NCBI RefSeq assembly: GCF_963678635.1
Contig: NC_087064.1
Coordinates: forward strand, 28,934,189-28,998,188
Direction: 5' to 3'
Source: Symsagittifera roscoffensis
Taxonomy: Eukaryota; Xenacoelomorpha; Acoela; Convolutidae
Length of the DNA stretch: 64,000 bases
The position numbers were made by a program, and so were the translations under genes. Shown here piece after piece: positions 43,357-52,648 of the stretch. Each line of letters opens with the position of its first letter. Within the stretch, counting starts at the first letter, position 1. Under the pieces are notes generated by a model. That model was given only the letters and a program-made list of their open reading frames with translations. It was not told the origin of the DNA and did no database searches.

Positions 43357-46300
43357 TTAATTTTCTGCAAGGTAGAATTTTATATTTTTGGGTATTTCAA
43401 CTGTGGTTTTACGTGTAAGTAATTCAGGTGGCGTATTTCGACTTAAGGTGTCTGGTAATGCAAGATTTTTTCCTGCAGTCCAAACTATATGTAAGTTTGG
43501 GAATTTCATTAAAATTAGTTGAAATCTATAAACTCGGTGGTTTGGATTAGACTTTTGTGTAAAAAGAAAGATGATTGGTTTATGGTCTGTGAATAGAACT
43601 GTGGGATGTTTTGATCCAAGTATCAGAAATTCATATTCTGTCAGTGTATATATTATGGCTGTACATTCTCTCATTAGAGTTGAGAGTCGTAGCTCTGCTT
43701 GAGTGAATAATCGAGAATTTGCTGATATGAGGTTCATTTTATTTGTACCATTATGTGATTGTAATAGTGCTGCACCGATGCCAAAGTTCGAAGCATCGCA
43801 CATTGCATAAAATGGTTGATTTGAATCTGGAATTGTGTTTGAAATTTGTTCAGTTAGAAGTTTTTTAATTTCTTCAAATCGTGCTTGATGTTCTGTATTC
43901 CATTCAAAATTATTTTGTTGTCTAAGTATATTATGGAATGGTCGTAGATATAATTGCATTTTATAAACATATTTGCTTAAAAAGTTTAACATTCCAAGAA
44001 ATTCTTGGATTTTCTTTTTTTTTGTTGGTGGTTGAAGTTTTTGAATAGCGTCAATGCGTGATTTCAATGGAGTGATTGTTTTTCTTTCTATATTATGTCC
44101 TAAGAATTTAACTCTTGTCAAAAAGAAGTGTGATTTATCGGGGGCGGCCTTCAGATTTTCGTTCTGAAGTATTTGGTGATATTTTTCTAAAACATTGAAC
44201 ATCTCGTCTTTTGTTTGTGATTGCATAAAAACATCGTCTAAATAGGTGATTGCGTTTTTCTTGAGTATTAGTGGTCTAAAAATTTTGCTCATAAAAGCTG
44301 AAAATGCTGCTGGTCCTATGGATATTCCATAGAATAAGCGGTTGAATTCATATTGTTGGTTTCCGATAACAAATTGTGTTAAACGTCGTGATTGTTCATC
44401 TAGTGGCATTTGATTGTATGCACTATTCATATCGGCGGTTGTAAAGTATTTGCCGTTTATTTTTGTTAAAATAAATTGTATTGGTTCAATGGGCCAATTA
44501 CATTTGGATTCATCTATAAGTGAATTGAGGTATCTAGCATCGAGAACGATTTTTAATGATTCTCCTTTAGCTAGAATGATAACGGGGTTGATAAATGTGT
44601 TCCCTTTTGGTTGTTCTTCTTTATTTACTGGTGATATAATGTTGTATTGTTCTAAAATGTAGAGTAATCTGTTCACTTTATCGTGTAAGTGAATTGGTAC
44701 TTTACTTGCTCTCTGTTTTTTGAAAACTGCGTCTGGTTTTAACGGGAGATGTAGTGATGAACTGATTTTTCCAACATCGAATTTTGATGTTGCATAGACT
44801 GATGAATATTTAATTAGCTGTTTGGCTAATTTTTCGAATTCGTCTTGTGTTATTTGTGAATGTTGGAAATTAAACATTGTTAAAAATTTCTGTTGGTCCT
44901 CTGTGTAGTTACTTATGTTGAATGTAGGTTTGAAATATGGAGTTTTTGCGAAATAATCCGTATTTCTGTTTTCGTTACTTATTATATTATTTATAGATAA
45001 TTCTTCATTAAGAATTGTAGATTGGCAAATATCTAGTAATTGGAGTATATTATTTACGCGATAGGCTTTTTCGTGTATTGGTGATATTGTAGCGTTGGTT
45101 TCACAATATCCTAAAAGTCCTAAAGGTAATGTTACTTGGTAAGGTGTGTTGTTATAGACATGTAAGGAAATGATATCTGAATTCGAATTTTTCAAATATT
45201 TTATGGATGAGATTGTGATTTTGAAAAATTTGTGAATAGGTTTGAATTCAAAATCTGACATATAAAATTTTTGTTTGTTTTGTTCTTTATCATATTGGTG
45301 AACTTGTTTGATTGAAAAATTATAGATGTTTCCTGATAGTGGTTTCAAGTGTTTTCTTTGTTGGTTAAATATCGGGTAGAATTTTGAAAAGAATGGTGGT
45401 TGTTTATTTAATCTTTGAAAAAATGTTAAGGATGTTTCTTTTGTTTTTGTATATTTATCTTTGATTAATATTTTACTATTTAGTATGTTAATTGTTGGTA
45501 TATACTTCGAAATAAATGGTATTCCAATGATATTATATTTAATATCAGTGATATGGAATATTTGTTTAAATGGCTTATTTAAAATTTTGCTTTGCTCCAT
45601 TGCTCTGGTGGGGAGGAGAAATAATTGGATTTTTCCGTAGTTTATCAATGTTGATCCTTGTGCTGTTGCTAACTTACTGGAGGTTTCAAGAGGTGTTAGC
45701 TTTGGGTGTAAAGTTTTTATTTCATTCCATGTGGGGATGTTTATTATGTTTGATTCTGCTCCTGAATCAATTAAAAAATCTATTTCAAGGTCTGGTGGTT
45801 GAAATTCTTTATTTCTTGGGCTTTCTAAGAGAAATGGTATTGTCCAAATTTTTTCTTTGGGTTGTTCTTTTTGTATATTTTGATAAATGTGGTTTGTATT
45901 CAAGCATTTTGTTTTGATATTTTTAATGGTTTGATTTGTAGTGTTAATCTCATTTGTTTCTTGCGTCGTTGGTGTGGAATTTATGGGTGTAGTGTAATAA
46001 TTTTGAAGAAATTCTGATTGATTTTCATATATGTGTGATGAAAAAGGTTGTTCATATATGACAGATTCATAGTCATTTTCGACTTTTATCATATTGATAG
46101 AAAGAGTGTTTTCTGTATCACTTTCTGAATCTGATGATGTACAGTTTATTTGATTGAGTTGTAACGTATCAGTTACTGTGTCATCAATACCTGGAGGGTC
46201 TGATGTTGTTTCTGGATTAGATTGTACTTGATTAATATGTCTTTGATGTTTAGGTGTACTACTTCTGTGGTGATTATTAGAATTATTATAGTTATTATTT

Positions 46301-49300
46301 TTCCGGTGTGGTGATTGGGAATAATTTCTATAACGATTATTATAACTTGAGTGTCGATTTTGTGAATTATTTCGCGATCTGTTTTGGTAATTATTGTTTG
46401 GTCTGTTATAGTTCGATCTATTATATGAGTTATTCCTTGATTGATTGTTCGGGTAATTCTGGTTTCGGTTGTTTGAATAACTTCTATTCCGATTATTTGA
46501 GTAGTTTCTATTCCTATTGTATGATGAATTTCGTGATTGATTGTTTGGATAGTAGTTATTTCTTGATTGGGAATTAGATCTAGAAACAAATCGTTGTGTA
46601 TTTGAATGTGATCTGGAGTAGTTATTTCGACTATTTGGTCTATTGTAGTGATTTTGTGATGAATTATGCGTGTTTCTTCGTTCTGGTGATCTTCCTCTAT
46701 AACTTGAGTTATATGGTGATTGATTTCTTGTATAATTTGTATTGTTCGGGAGTGATTTTCCTGAACTGTTGTTGCTGTAGACTGTTTTGTTCGGTAGATT
46801 TTGATCTTTTTTCATGTATTGATAGAATGATTTATTTGGTTCTTTATATTTTTGAGGTTTATTTTGATTGTCTTGCTGTTTTTGTCTACATTCGGAAATA
46901 CTATGTCCGTATCGTCGGCAATAATTACACCATTTTTTGAAAGATGGTTTGCCTTTAAAGTTTGGGTTCTTTTCGTAAATATTGAGTATTTCAGTGATTT
47001 TTTCAACGAGGTCTGTCTCTGATTCCTGTATATTATTAATATTAGTGGGAGTCGTTTCAATTCTGTTAACGTATTGTAATTTCAGATTTTCCGTTTCTTC
47101 TAGTTTCATCGTGATTTCTGCTTGTTCTAATTTGTCTACTAGTTTTCGAAAATCTAAATCGGGTTCTCGAATTGAAGAAGGATGGGATGCTCTCTTTTTT
47201 ATTGCTATTTTCCTTAATTGTGGTGTTAAGGTCATCATTAAGATTTCTGTCATCTTTGTGTTTTTATAGTCGTGTGTATTTAGTGAATATGCTTTTCGAA
47301 CTAGTGTTTCGATTCGTACTGCTAATTGCTTGATGGTTTCGTTTGGTAATCTGCGAATTTCATTACATAAAACTCTTTGTTGTTGTTTGTTTCTTTCGGA
47401 GTCAAACATTTTTGAAAATTCCTGTGTAAACCTTTTCCAGTTTGATTTTATTTCTAGAGGTAGTACTGAAAACCATTTTTGGGCTGCGCCATCTAAGGTT
47501 GTTTGTATTAACGCTGTGCGTCGATGTATCCAGTTTTGATGTAGTGGCGTATTAATTGGTTCAGGTCCAATATTTAAAATCAGGTTTGCTGTTACTGCAT
47601 TTAAATAATCTTCTACAGAGTATTCAGGGTCTGTTCCTGTGAAAACCATTAAAGGTTTGTTTGATGTTATTGATGATCCACCCATAAGGTATGGATTCAT
47701 TGTCATTTGTAATGATTCTGCTGCATTTGGCATTTGAGAAAAATTTGAAAGTTGGTTTCTTGTTATTTCATGTTGTTGGAGATAATATGGGAGTGGTATT
47801 TCATTTTGCATTTGTGATGGTTGATACGAGTGTGTAGTCATTGGATTTTGTTGTTGAATTGGTTGAAAAGATTGTGTATTAATTAGATTTTGTTGTTGAA
47901 TTGGTTGTTGATGTTGTGCATCTATTGGTTGTGGAGAAAAATTTCTATGATTTGTACGTGTTTTCTGTATTTCTTGTCTACGATATTCTTGAGTATTTGG
48001 TGCAAATATATCTGGTTGTAAGAAATCATCATCTGAGGATAAATAATCCATTTGATAAGATGTCTGTTTTTTATTTTTATTTTGTTGAAAAAATGGGTAA
48101 TTTTCACTGTGATCCTGTGGAGGATTTGTTTGGAAATTTATTGAATTAGTTTGGGTCATTGGGTTATCCCAATTTCGAGATCTTGTATATTGGTTAAAAT
48201 TTCTTTGTGGTTGATTATATGTTTTTGATGGATGTGTATAATTATAATTATGGTCTGTAAAGTTGTTTCTAGTGAATGTTTTGCGTGTTTTTGATGGTAT
48301 TGTCATGGGTCTGTATGTTTGGTAATCCATATGTGAATATTTAGGGGCAACCGAAGGTTTAACGGTTGATTGTAAGGTTACCTGTGTTTGTGAAGGATTT
48401 GTATTTCTTGGTGTTGTTAAATTTGGGCGTATTGGTGAAATACTTTGTTGTGTAGTTGTTGTGTGTACAATTTCTTCATTTATGAACTGTGATGGTGTCT
48501 GGATATCTTGTTGAGTAAGATTCCTAGTTCCATTGAGGTTTTCGTTGTGTATGACTGTAGAGTTTAAACTATTATTTTGTGTATCGGGCAAAAATGTATT
48601 ATAGTTTAATGGTGTTGCATCAATGGTGAATGGTATTATTTTTACATAATCTCTTATGTAAGATATCGTACTTATTGCTTGACTTGAGATTGATTGTGGG
48701 AAGCTTATAAATGCGGGATGAGACCATTCGGGGTCCCAAACATAATCTGATTGTTCTGTGATAGCGGTATCATCGTTCGAGTTTTGGGGTCTAAAATTTT
48801 TTCTTGCTTGTGCAATTAAATCAATATTGTGTGTGAAATAATCTATTATGAACCATGCCAAAATTTTTTGTAGATCGTGTTTTGTATGTTGTGAAACGTC
48901 GTCTTTCGTGAAATTTTCTTTAATGATGTTTAAATAACTAGAGAGTAGTGTGATTTCATGTCGTACTCTTAAATGTTTAGATGTTTCTGTCGGTGAGACA
49001 TTTGTTATTGGGATTTCGTTTTCTAATATCGAAATATAACTATATATTATTGCGAAAACTTCATTGGTGAATATGGAGTTTGCTCTTTGTGAGTTATGAT
49101 ATTGGATGCTTTTTATATATTCTGAAAAAACTTTTGAAAATTCTAAATCAAGATCGTCTGTTTGAATTGTATATTTTCTATGATTATGGTTTGGTGAGGT
49201 GAATTCTATGGAGTAGATTCCATACTGTTGTGTTATGTTGCATATATCTTTCAAGTAGTGGTCTATGATTTGTCTTTTGATTTTTACATCTGGGAACTCT

Positions 49301-49452
49301 GTTTTACATGGACTGATTCCGGGTTCAAATAAATTTAATAGTAAATTTTTGCAAAATATATGCTGTCCTCTATCAGTGGTTGCATCTACTATAAAAGGAA
49401 AGATTTCATCATCATCTGGGGTTTCGTCACCTGGGGTGTGCGTTGAGCTCAT
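43357..49452 (-). CDS. gag-pol (part): Gag-protease-RT-RNase H polyprotein, 2,031 aa
   Basis: Residues 1-330 are a non-repetitive N-terminal region of unknown fold, and 330-590 are Gln/Asn/Thr-rich. Residues 600-790 resemble the retrotransposon Gag core (VFTGTDPEYSVEDYL ... EIRRLPNETIKQLAVR). The zinc knuckle is C842-C845-H850-C855. Residues 897-1065 form an Asn/Arg/Ser/Tyr-rich tract. The protease has D1229-S-G. RT spans about 1,590-1,790 with D1674 and YLDD (1737-1740); RNase H has D1886, E1929 and D1956. All catalytic residues look present. Gag and Pol are in one frame without a shift, unlike many retroviruses. The frame ends in TAA where copy A has a sense codon; the integrase frame follows in phase. 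ORF B overlaps its start by 26 bases. Confidence 0.93.
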   Translation of the reverse strand: MSSTHTPGDETPDDDEIFPFIVDATTDRGQHIFCKNLLLNLFEPGISPCKTEFPDVKIKRQIIDHYLKDICNITQQYGIYSIEFTSPNHNHRKYTIQTDDLDLEFSKVFSEYIKSIQYHNSQRANSIFTNEVFAIIYSYISILENEIPITNVSPTETSKHLRVRHEITLLSSYLNIIKENFTKDDVSQHTKHDLQKILAWFIIDYFTHNIDLIAQARKNFRPQNSNDDTAITEQSDYVWDPEWSHPAFISFPQSISSQAISTISYIRDYVKIIPFTIDATPLNYNTFLPDTQNNSLNSTVIHNENLNGTRNLTQQDIQTPSQFINEEIVHTTTTQQSISPIRPNLTTPRNTNPSQTQVTLQSTVKPSVAPKYSHMDYQTYRPMTIPSKTRKTFTRNNFTDHNYNYTHPSKTYNQPQRNFNQYTRSRNWDNPMTQTNSINFQTNPPQDHSENYPFFQQNKNKKQTSYQMDYLSSDDDFLQPDIFAPNTQEYRRQEIQKTRTNHRNFSPQPIDAQHQQPIQQQNLINTQSFQPIQQQNPMTTHSYQPSQMQNEIPLPYYLQQHEITRNQLSNFSQMPNAAESLQMTMNPYLMGGSSITSNKPLMVFTGTDPEYSVEDYLNAVTANLILNIGPEPINTPLHQNWIHRRTALIQTTLDGAAQKWFSVLPLEIKSNWKRFTQEFSKMFDSERNKQQQRVLCNEIRRLPNETIKQLAVRIETLVRKAYSLNTHDYKNTKMTEILMMTLTPQLRKIAIKKRASHPSSIREPDLDFRKLVDKLEQAEITMKLEETENLKLQYVNRIETTPTNINNIQESETDLVEKITEILNIYEKNPNFKGKPSFKKWCNYCRRYGHSISECRQKQQDNQNKPQKYKEPNKSFYQYMKKDQNLPNKTVYSNNSSGKSLPNNTNYTRNQSPYNSSYRGRSPERRNTHNSSQNHYNRPNSRNNYSRSHSNTQRFVSRSNSQSRNNYYPNNQSRNSSYNRNRNYSNNRNRSYSNNRNQNYPNNQSRNNSYNRSNYNRPNNNYQNRSRNNSQNRHSSYNNRYRNYSQSPHRKNNNYNNSNNHHRSSTPKHQRHINQVQSNPETTSDPPGIDDTVTDTLQLNQINCTSSDSESDTENTLSINMIKVENDYESVIYEQPFSSHIYENQSEFLQNYYTTPINSTPTTQETNEINTTNQTIKNIKTKCLNTNHIYQNIQKEQPKEKIWTIPFLLESPRNKEFQPPDLEIDFLIDSGAESNIINIPTWNEIKTLHPKLTPLETSSKLATAQGSTLINYGKIQLFLLPTRAMEQSKILNKPFKQIFHITDIKYNIIGIPFISKYIPTINILNSKILIKDKYTKTKETSLTFFQRLNKQPPFFSKFYPIFNQQRKHLKPLSGNIYNFSIKQVHQYDKEQNKQKFYMSDFEFKPIHKFFKITISSIKYLKNSNSDIISLHVYNNTPYQVTLPLGLLGYCETNATISPIHEKAYRVNNILQLLDICQSTILNEELSINNIISNENRNTDYFAKTPYFKPTFNISNYTEDQQKFLTMFNFQHSQITQDEFEKLAKQLIKYSSVYATSKFDVGKISSSLHLPLKPDAVFKKQRASKVPIHLHDKVNRLLYILEQYNIISPVNKEEQPKGNTFINPVIILAKGESLKIVLDARYLNSLIDESKCNWPIEPIQFILTKINGKYFTTADMNSAYNQMPLDEQSRRLTQFVIGNQQYEFNRLFYGISIGPAAFSAFMSKIFRPLILKKNAITYLDDVFMQSQTKDEMFNVLEKYHQILQNENLKAAPDKSHFFLTRVKFLGHNIERKTITPLKSRIDAIQKLQPPTKKKKIQEFLGMLNFLSKYVYKMQLYLRPFHNILRQQNNFEWNTEHQARFEEIKKLLTEQISNTIPDSNQPFYAMCDASNFGIGAALLQSHNGTNKMNLISANSRLFTQAELRLSTLMRECTAIIYTLTEYEFLILGSKHPTVLFTDHKPIIFLFTQKSNPNHRVYRFQLILMKFPNLHIVWTAGKNLALPDTLSRNTPPELLTRKTTVEIPKNIKFYLAEN

Positions 49453-49894
49453 TTTTTCGTTCGATGACTGTTAATATGTAATTATTAATGTGTCGAATTG
49501 GTTGATTCCAATTGTATAAATGTACTGGTTTGTGTTTATACTGCTTTTTTATTCTTCTTTTTCCTCTTTTTGATGAATTTGAAGTTGTTTCTGAGTCAGA
49601 AAAATATAATTGATCGTGAAGTGGGCAATTTTTATCTATTGATTCTTTTAGTTTGTAAAGTTCGTCTAAACTGTTGGTTTCTGATTCTGAAAATGCGTTT
49701 CGATTTTTTGAAAATCTTTTTCGTGTTATTTGTCTTTGTTTCGTTATTATTTTTCTTTTTAGTGTTTGTCGTTTTGTTCGAATGTATCCAACTGTTTGTG
49801 TATGAGGTGTGATTACAAGGTCGTATTTTTTGTTATCTATTTCACAATTGTGTAAAACGATTGTTTGTTTATTTCCTAGGTTTTTAAATGACAT
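49427..49894 (-). CDS. ORF B, 155-aa highly basic protein
   Basis: Residues 39-66 include KRQTLKRKII and ITRKRFSKNR, and 108-122 include KRGKRRIKKQYKHK. Between them lies an acidic/serine part with DQLYFSDSE. It has the size and charge of a nuclear or RNA-binding regulator, but I see no match to a known family and the parallel to retroviral regulatory proteins is speculation. The homologues in copy A (4,481 and 6,924) stop at 136 aa; here the frame continues and overlaps gag by 26 bases. The conserved start context is CTTATGTCA. Confidence 0.65.
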   Translation of the reverse strand: MSFKNLGNKQTIVLHNCEIDNKKYDLVITPHTQTVGYIRTKRQTLKRKIITKQRQITRKRFSKNRNAFSESETNSLDELYKLKESIDKNCPLHDQLYFSDSETTSNSSKRGKRRIKKQYKHKPVHLYNWNQPIRHINNYILTVIERKNELNAHPR

Positions 49895-50827
49895 AAGGTT
49901 TAGGATGACGGATGCAAAAGGTTGTTAAATGATTTCTATTTTCTTAAACTGTTAGTCCTTACGATTTTTTGGTTAGCTTAACCTGGGTCTATTTGTTCAG
50001 GGTTGGAGAGAAAAGTATATCTATTCCGGAGAATGATTTTTTACTTTCTCGTGGCTAGTATAAGTTAAGGTGTTAACTTACTTAATCTTACTTAGGGGTA
50101 GTGATTGTGTTCAAGGGTTGGAGAATAGTAAATCGATCCACAAGGTTCAGGTATAATTAGAACGCGAGTAGTTCGTTAGATACTATTTTAAACTTACTAA
50201 GTCTAAGATTTATCCTGGGTCTGGTAAGAGGGGGGATCAAGTGAAGGATGAATAACCGAAGTTCTTCACTGTTTATCCTAATTTGAATGATTAGTTTTGT
50301 TTAAAAATTTCTATTAGTCTTAGGTCTTTAGAAAGGGTTGGGTAGTGAATCGACGTTTGAGGTCGTTAGACACTAATTAAGTGGGTGGGGGAGAACAAAG
50401 TTGTTCTTTTTGATCCAAGGATAGGCCTTGATGATCAAGTTTTAAATTTAATTAAATAGAAAATGATTTAAGATCCAAGGATAAGCCTTGATGATCTGGT
50501 TTTAAAATTAAGTGAATTTAAGTTTTAATAAAATTTTAAATGTGTATAAAGGAAAGATTTAGTGTTTTGATGATATTAGTGGGTTTATGATTGCTGTTAT
50601 GTTTTAGGTGATGGAGCTGGAACAACAGGATGATTTATAATTACTAACCATTTATTGTCATGCTACTAATTTTTATTTTTTATTTTTCAATAAATATTTT
50701 TCAAACATGTTTTGTATATTACTGCAGAGTTTTAGGAAAACGATCTTAGATCTTTTTATCAATCGTTATTGTATATTAATAATTTTGTTTAGCGCCTGAA
50801 ATGATTTTGAAGATTAACTTCAAGGTT
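49895..50827 (-). other. 5' leader of copy B
   Basis: No ORF longer than ORF A or B. It is colinear with 6,004-6,923 of copy A, including the block near 50,060-50,110 (TAAGTTAAGGTGTTAACTTA on plus) and the twin hairpins. The conservation of these non-coding blocks points to RNA-level function. Confidence 0.55.
50412..50496 (-). other. Twin leader hairpins, copy B
   Basis: Hairpins at 50,412-50,436 and 50,472-50,496. Each has CAAGG/CCTTG stems bracketed by GATC. Candidate packaging or dimerisation elements by position. Confidence 0.62.
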
Positions 50828-51061
50828 TTATGTTTGCAAATGAAAATCTAAATTCATTGCCAGTAGTATTCTAAATATAAAAGTTTGTTCTGGTTTTTGC
50901 CTAACTATCATATAGCTATATGGCAAGTTTCTACTTTGTCGTATGTCGTCTCTGGTTCGAGGTCTTCTTCCAATTCCGGGTAGTTCTGTTATGGTTCGGA
51001 ATATTGGCTCTGATCTATTGAGTCGTAGAGACATTTCGATTAAATTTTTGTCGTATAACAT
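50828..51061 (-). CDS. ORF A, 77-aa leader protein
   Basis: Begins MLYDKNLIEMSLRLNRSEP and ends FRILLAMNLDFHLQT. Two homologues occur in copy A (5,770-6,003 full length; 3,271-3,465 truncated), and residues are conserved through substitutions at the DNA level. It lies 68 bases after the primer-binding-like site and about 930 bases before ORF B. No known domain; charged with a short hydrophobic C-terminal patch. It could be an upstream ORF or an accessory protein. Confidence 0.68.
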   Translation of the reverse strand: MLYDKNLIEMSLRLNRSEPIFRTITELPGIGRRPRTRDDIRQSRNLPYSYMIVRQKPEQTFIFRILLAMNLDFHLQT

Positions 51062-51128
51062 TTTGTAAATGTTTTTGTCTAATTTCTAATCTATTTTGGT
51101 TAATTCTAAGCTATTAAGGTCTTGTTCG

Positions 51129-51146
51129 AGACTTATGGTCGCACCA
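51129..51146 (-). promoter_or_regulatory. Putative primer-binding site of copy B
   Basis: On the minus strand TGGTGCGACCATAAGT begins two bases after the 5' LTR. It is identical to the site at 3,179. The tRNA is not identified. Confidence 0.62.
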
Positions 51147-51148
51147 GA

Positions 51149-51558
51149 TGAGTTAGGACTGGAGTGTATAACTCATAGAGTAATTTCGGATAGGGTACAC
51201 CGTCTGCTCGTCACGCTATCTTATTTTCGGCCGGATAGATTCGTGCAACTTCTTAGTCTAATACCGATCCTAATCTTACTCTTATACTATCTAGTCTCAG
51301 GTTGTTTAACTAGTCTCTGCTAGGCTCAATAGATCTAGGGTATACTGGTTTATTGCGGCTGCTGAAGTGCTCGGGAGAGTCCAACTAATTTCTAAGTTAA
51401 AATCAAATCTCTCTGGTGCTGAAATTACAAGTAACTTCAGCACTTACAAATAAGTGGGTTGTTAGTTAGATGGATCATGATTGGTTAATATTAAATACTT
51501 TACATTGGTAAAATATCTAATTTATCCAATCATAAAATGTAGTTTAGATCAGGTTCCA
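51149..51558 (-). repeat. 5' LTR of copy B
   Basis: 410 bp, TG...CA on the minus strand, one visible substitution relative to 32,641-33,050. AATAAA at 51,349-51,354; palindrome GTGCTGAA...TTCAGCAC near 51,416-51,443. Confidence 0.95.
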
Positions 51559-52019
51559 GCATTATGAAAACGTTAAATATACTTTTCAGTATTGAATTTG
51601 AAAAGGGGGGGGAACAGGAAAAGAGCCAAAATGGACATTAAAAAGAGGCTTTTCAGAGATTAGAAACCTGAGTTTTTGCTTTATTTTGTCCACTGCTGTA
51701 GTTATCTCAATTTGGTCTCCTTTTATTTGAAAAATATAAATCATTTTTTGTTCTAGTTATTGAAACAGCTTAAGGCCATCTATTCTCTTTTTAGAAGCGC
51801 TCCTTACCATCTCCTCAAGTCCTGACCGGGTTGCGAGTCCTCGCTGATTTTTTTTTATTATCAATGAAATTGATGAACGAAAAATCATGAAATTGATGAA
51901 TAAAATTGCTCGTGGTCTATGTAAAATTGTGCTAAAACTCGGCTTATTAACGACCTGAAGATGAAAATTTTCTCGGAGTGAACACTAGATTGCTAGAGCG
52001 TTGGCTGATCATGATGATC
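51559..52019. repeat. Right flank of copy B with direct repeat X and inverted arm
   Basis: GCAT target duplication at 51,559-51,562. 51,593-51,627 (GGGGGGGGAACAGGAAAAGA within) is the reverse complement of 32,485-32,517 left of the element. 51,632-51,960 is the right copy of repeat X, parallel to 32,068-32,475. The element therefore inserted between two related repeats. No gene. Confidence 0.6.
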
Positions 52020-52437
52020 ACAATGCCTTAAACATGCTCACCTCGCCCGAGAGCGCCATTAAAATACCTATGTAAGATTTGCCTAAAAATTAAAGGACAG
52101 TAAAAAACCTACCTTTAACGACTGATTGACGTCACATGCCTTGATTTTAGGTATTTCCAAAGTCTTGACCCAGCCAAAAATTTTAATGGGTCAACAAACG
52201 TGTTACGACTTTTGAGCTATCAGCCGACCGAAAGTTACTTAGCTTTAGACTACATAAAAAGCACATATCTGGTTTACAAACCCCAGACAACATGGTGGTA
52301 TTTAAAAACAGGTTTGTTAACCCTTGTTAGAGTTATCTTCAACGTTTTTTTATCCTTTAAAGATGGATAGACTATTTCCTCGTTCTCAACTACCCACATT
52401 CTGAAATATATTGTTAGTTTGAAAAGAATTTCCGTCA
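52020..52437 (-). repeat. LTR of the 412-like gypsy relic
   Basis: Near-duplicate of 1-420. On the minus strand it follows the pol gene fragment at 52,649-53,893, so it sits where a 3' LTR should be. However, it also carries the PBS-like TGGCGC (52,053-52,058) past its far end, as a 5' LTR would. This suggests an LTR shared between tandem elements, the second truncated. TGACGTCA at 52,127-52,134. Confidence 0.65.
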
Positions 52438-52648
52438 ACGTCGATGATACGTGGCTCAAGTTATGCGGTGGTATTTCCAGTGGCCGGTCAGTGGCTGTCC
52501 AACCGAACAACGGGTTCTCTGATTTCACATGTTTCTTCGCAGATACGTCGACTTGTTGGATGTTTTGTGCTTCCTTCTCGTCCGCTTTCAGGTTGTGCAT
52601 CCATTCCATTATCCTCAGGTTTGAGTTTTGCCTTCTTTCAATTTCGAT

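Larger units (their letters stand above)
32641..51558 (-). mobile_element. Copy B: near-intact 18.9-kb env-bearing LTR retroelement
   Basis: It is bounded by 410-bp TG...CA LTRs with one mismatch between them and a GCAT target duplication. Order from the 5' end (right side): LTR, primer-binding-like site, ORF A, leader hairpins, ORF B, gag-protease-RT-RNase H, integrase, ORF D, ORF E, ORF F, env, ORF H, 3' region, LTR. The RT-RNase H-integrase order and D-35-E integrase with GPY/F module place it in the broad Ty3/gypsy and vertebrate-retrovirus-like assemblage. The length and number of extra ORFs are far beyond the usual 5-8 kb. Two breaks are visible: a stop between RNase H and integrase (43,357-43,359) and a homopolymer frameshift in env (37,906-37,912). 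Either could be a recent mutation, an assembly error or, for the stop, recoding. Confidence 0.93.

Noticed and set aside
45570-45917. Frames on the plus strand opposite the large polyprotein
   Set aside because: These are shadows of the gag-pol frame in AT-rich DNA; not conserved as proteins in copy A.
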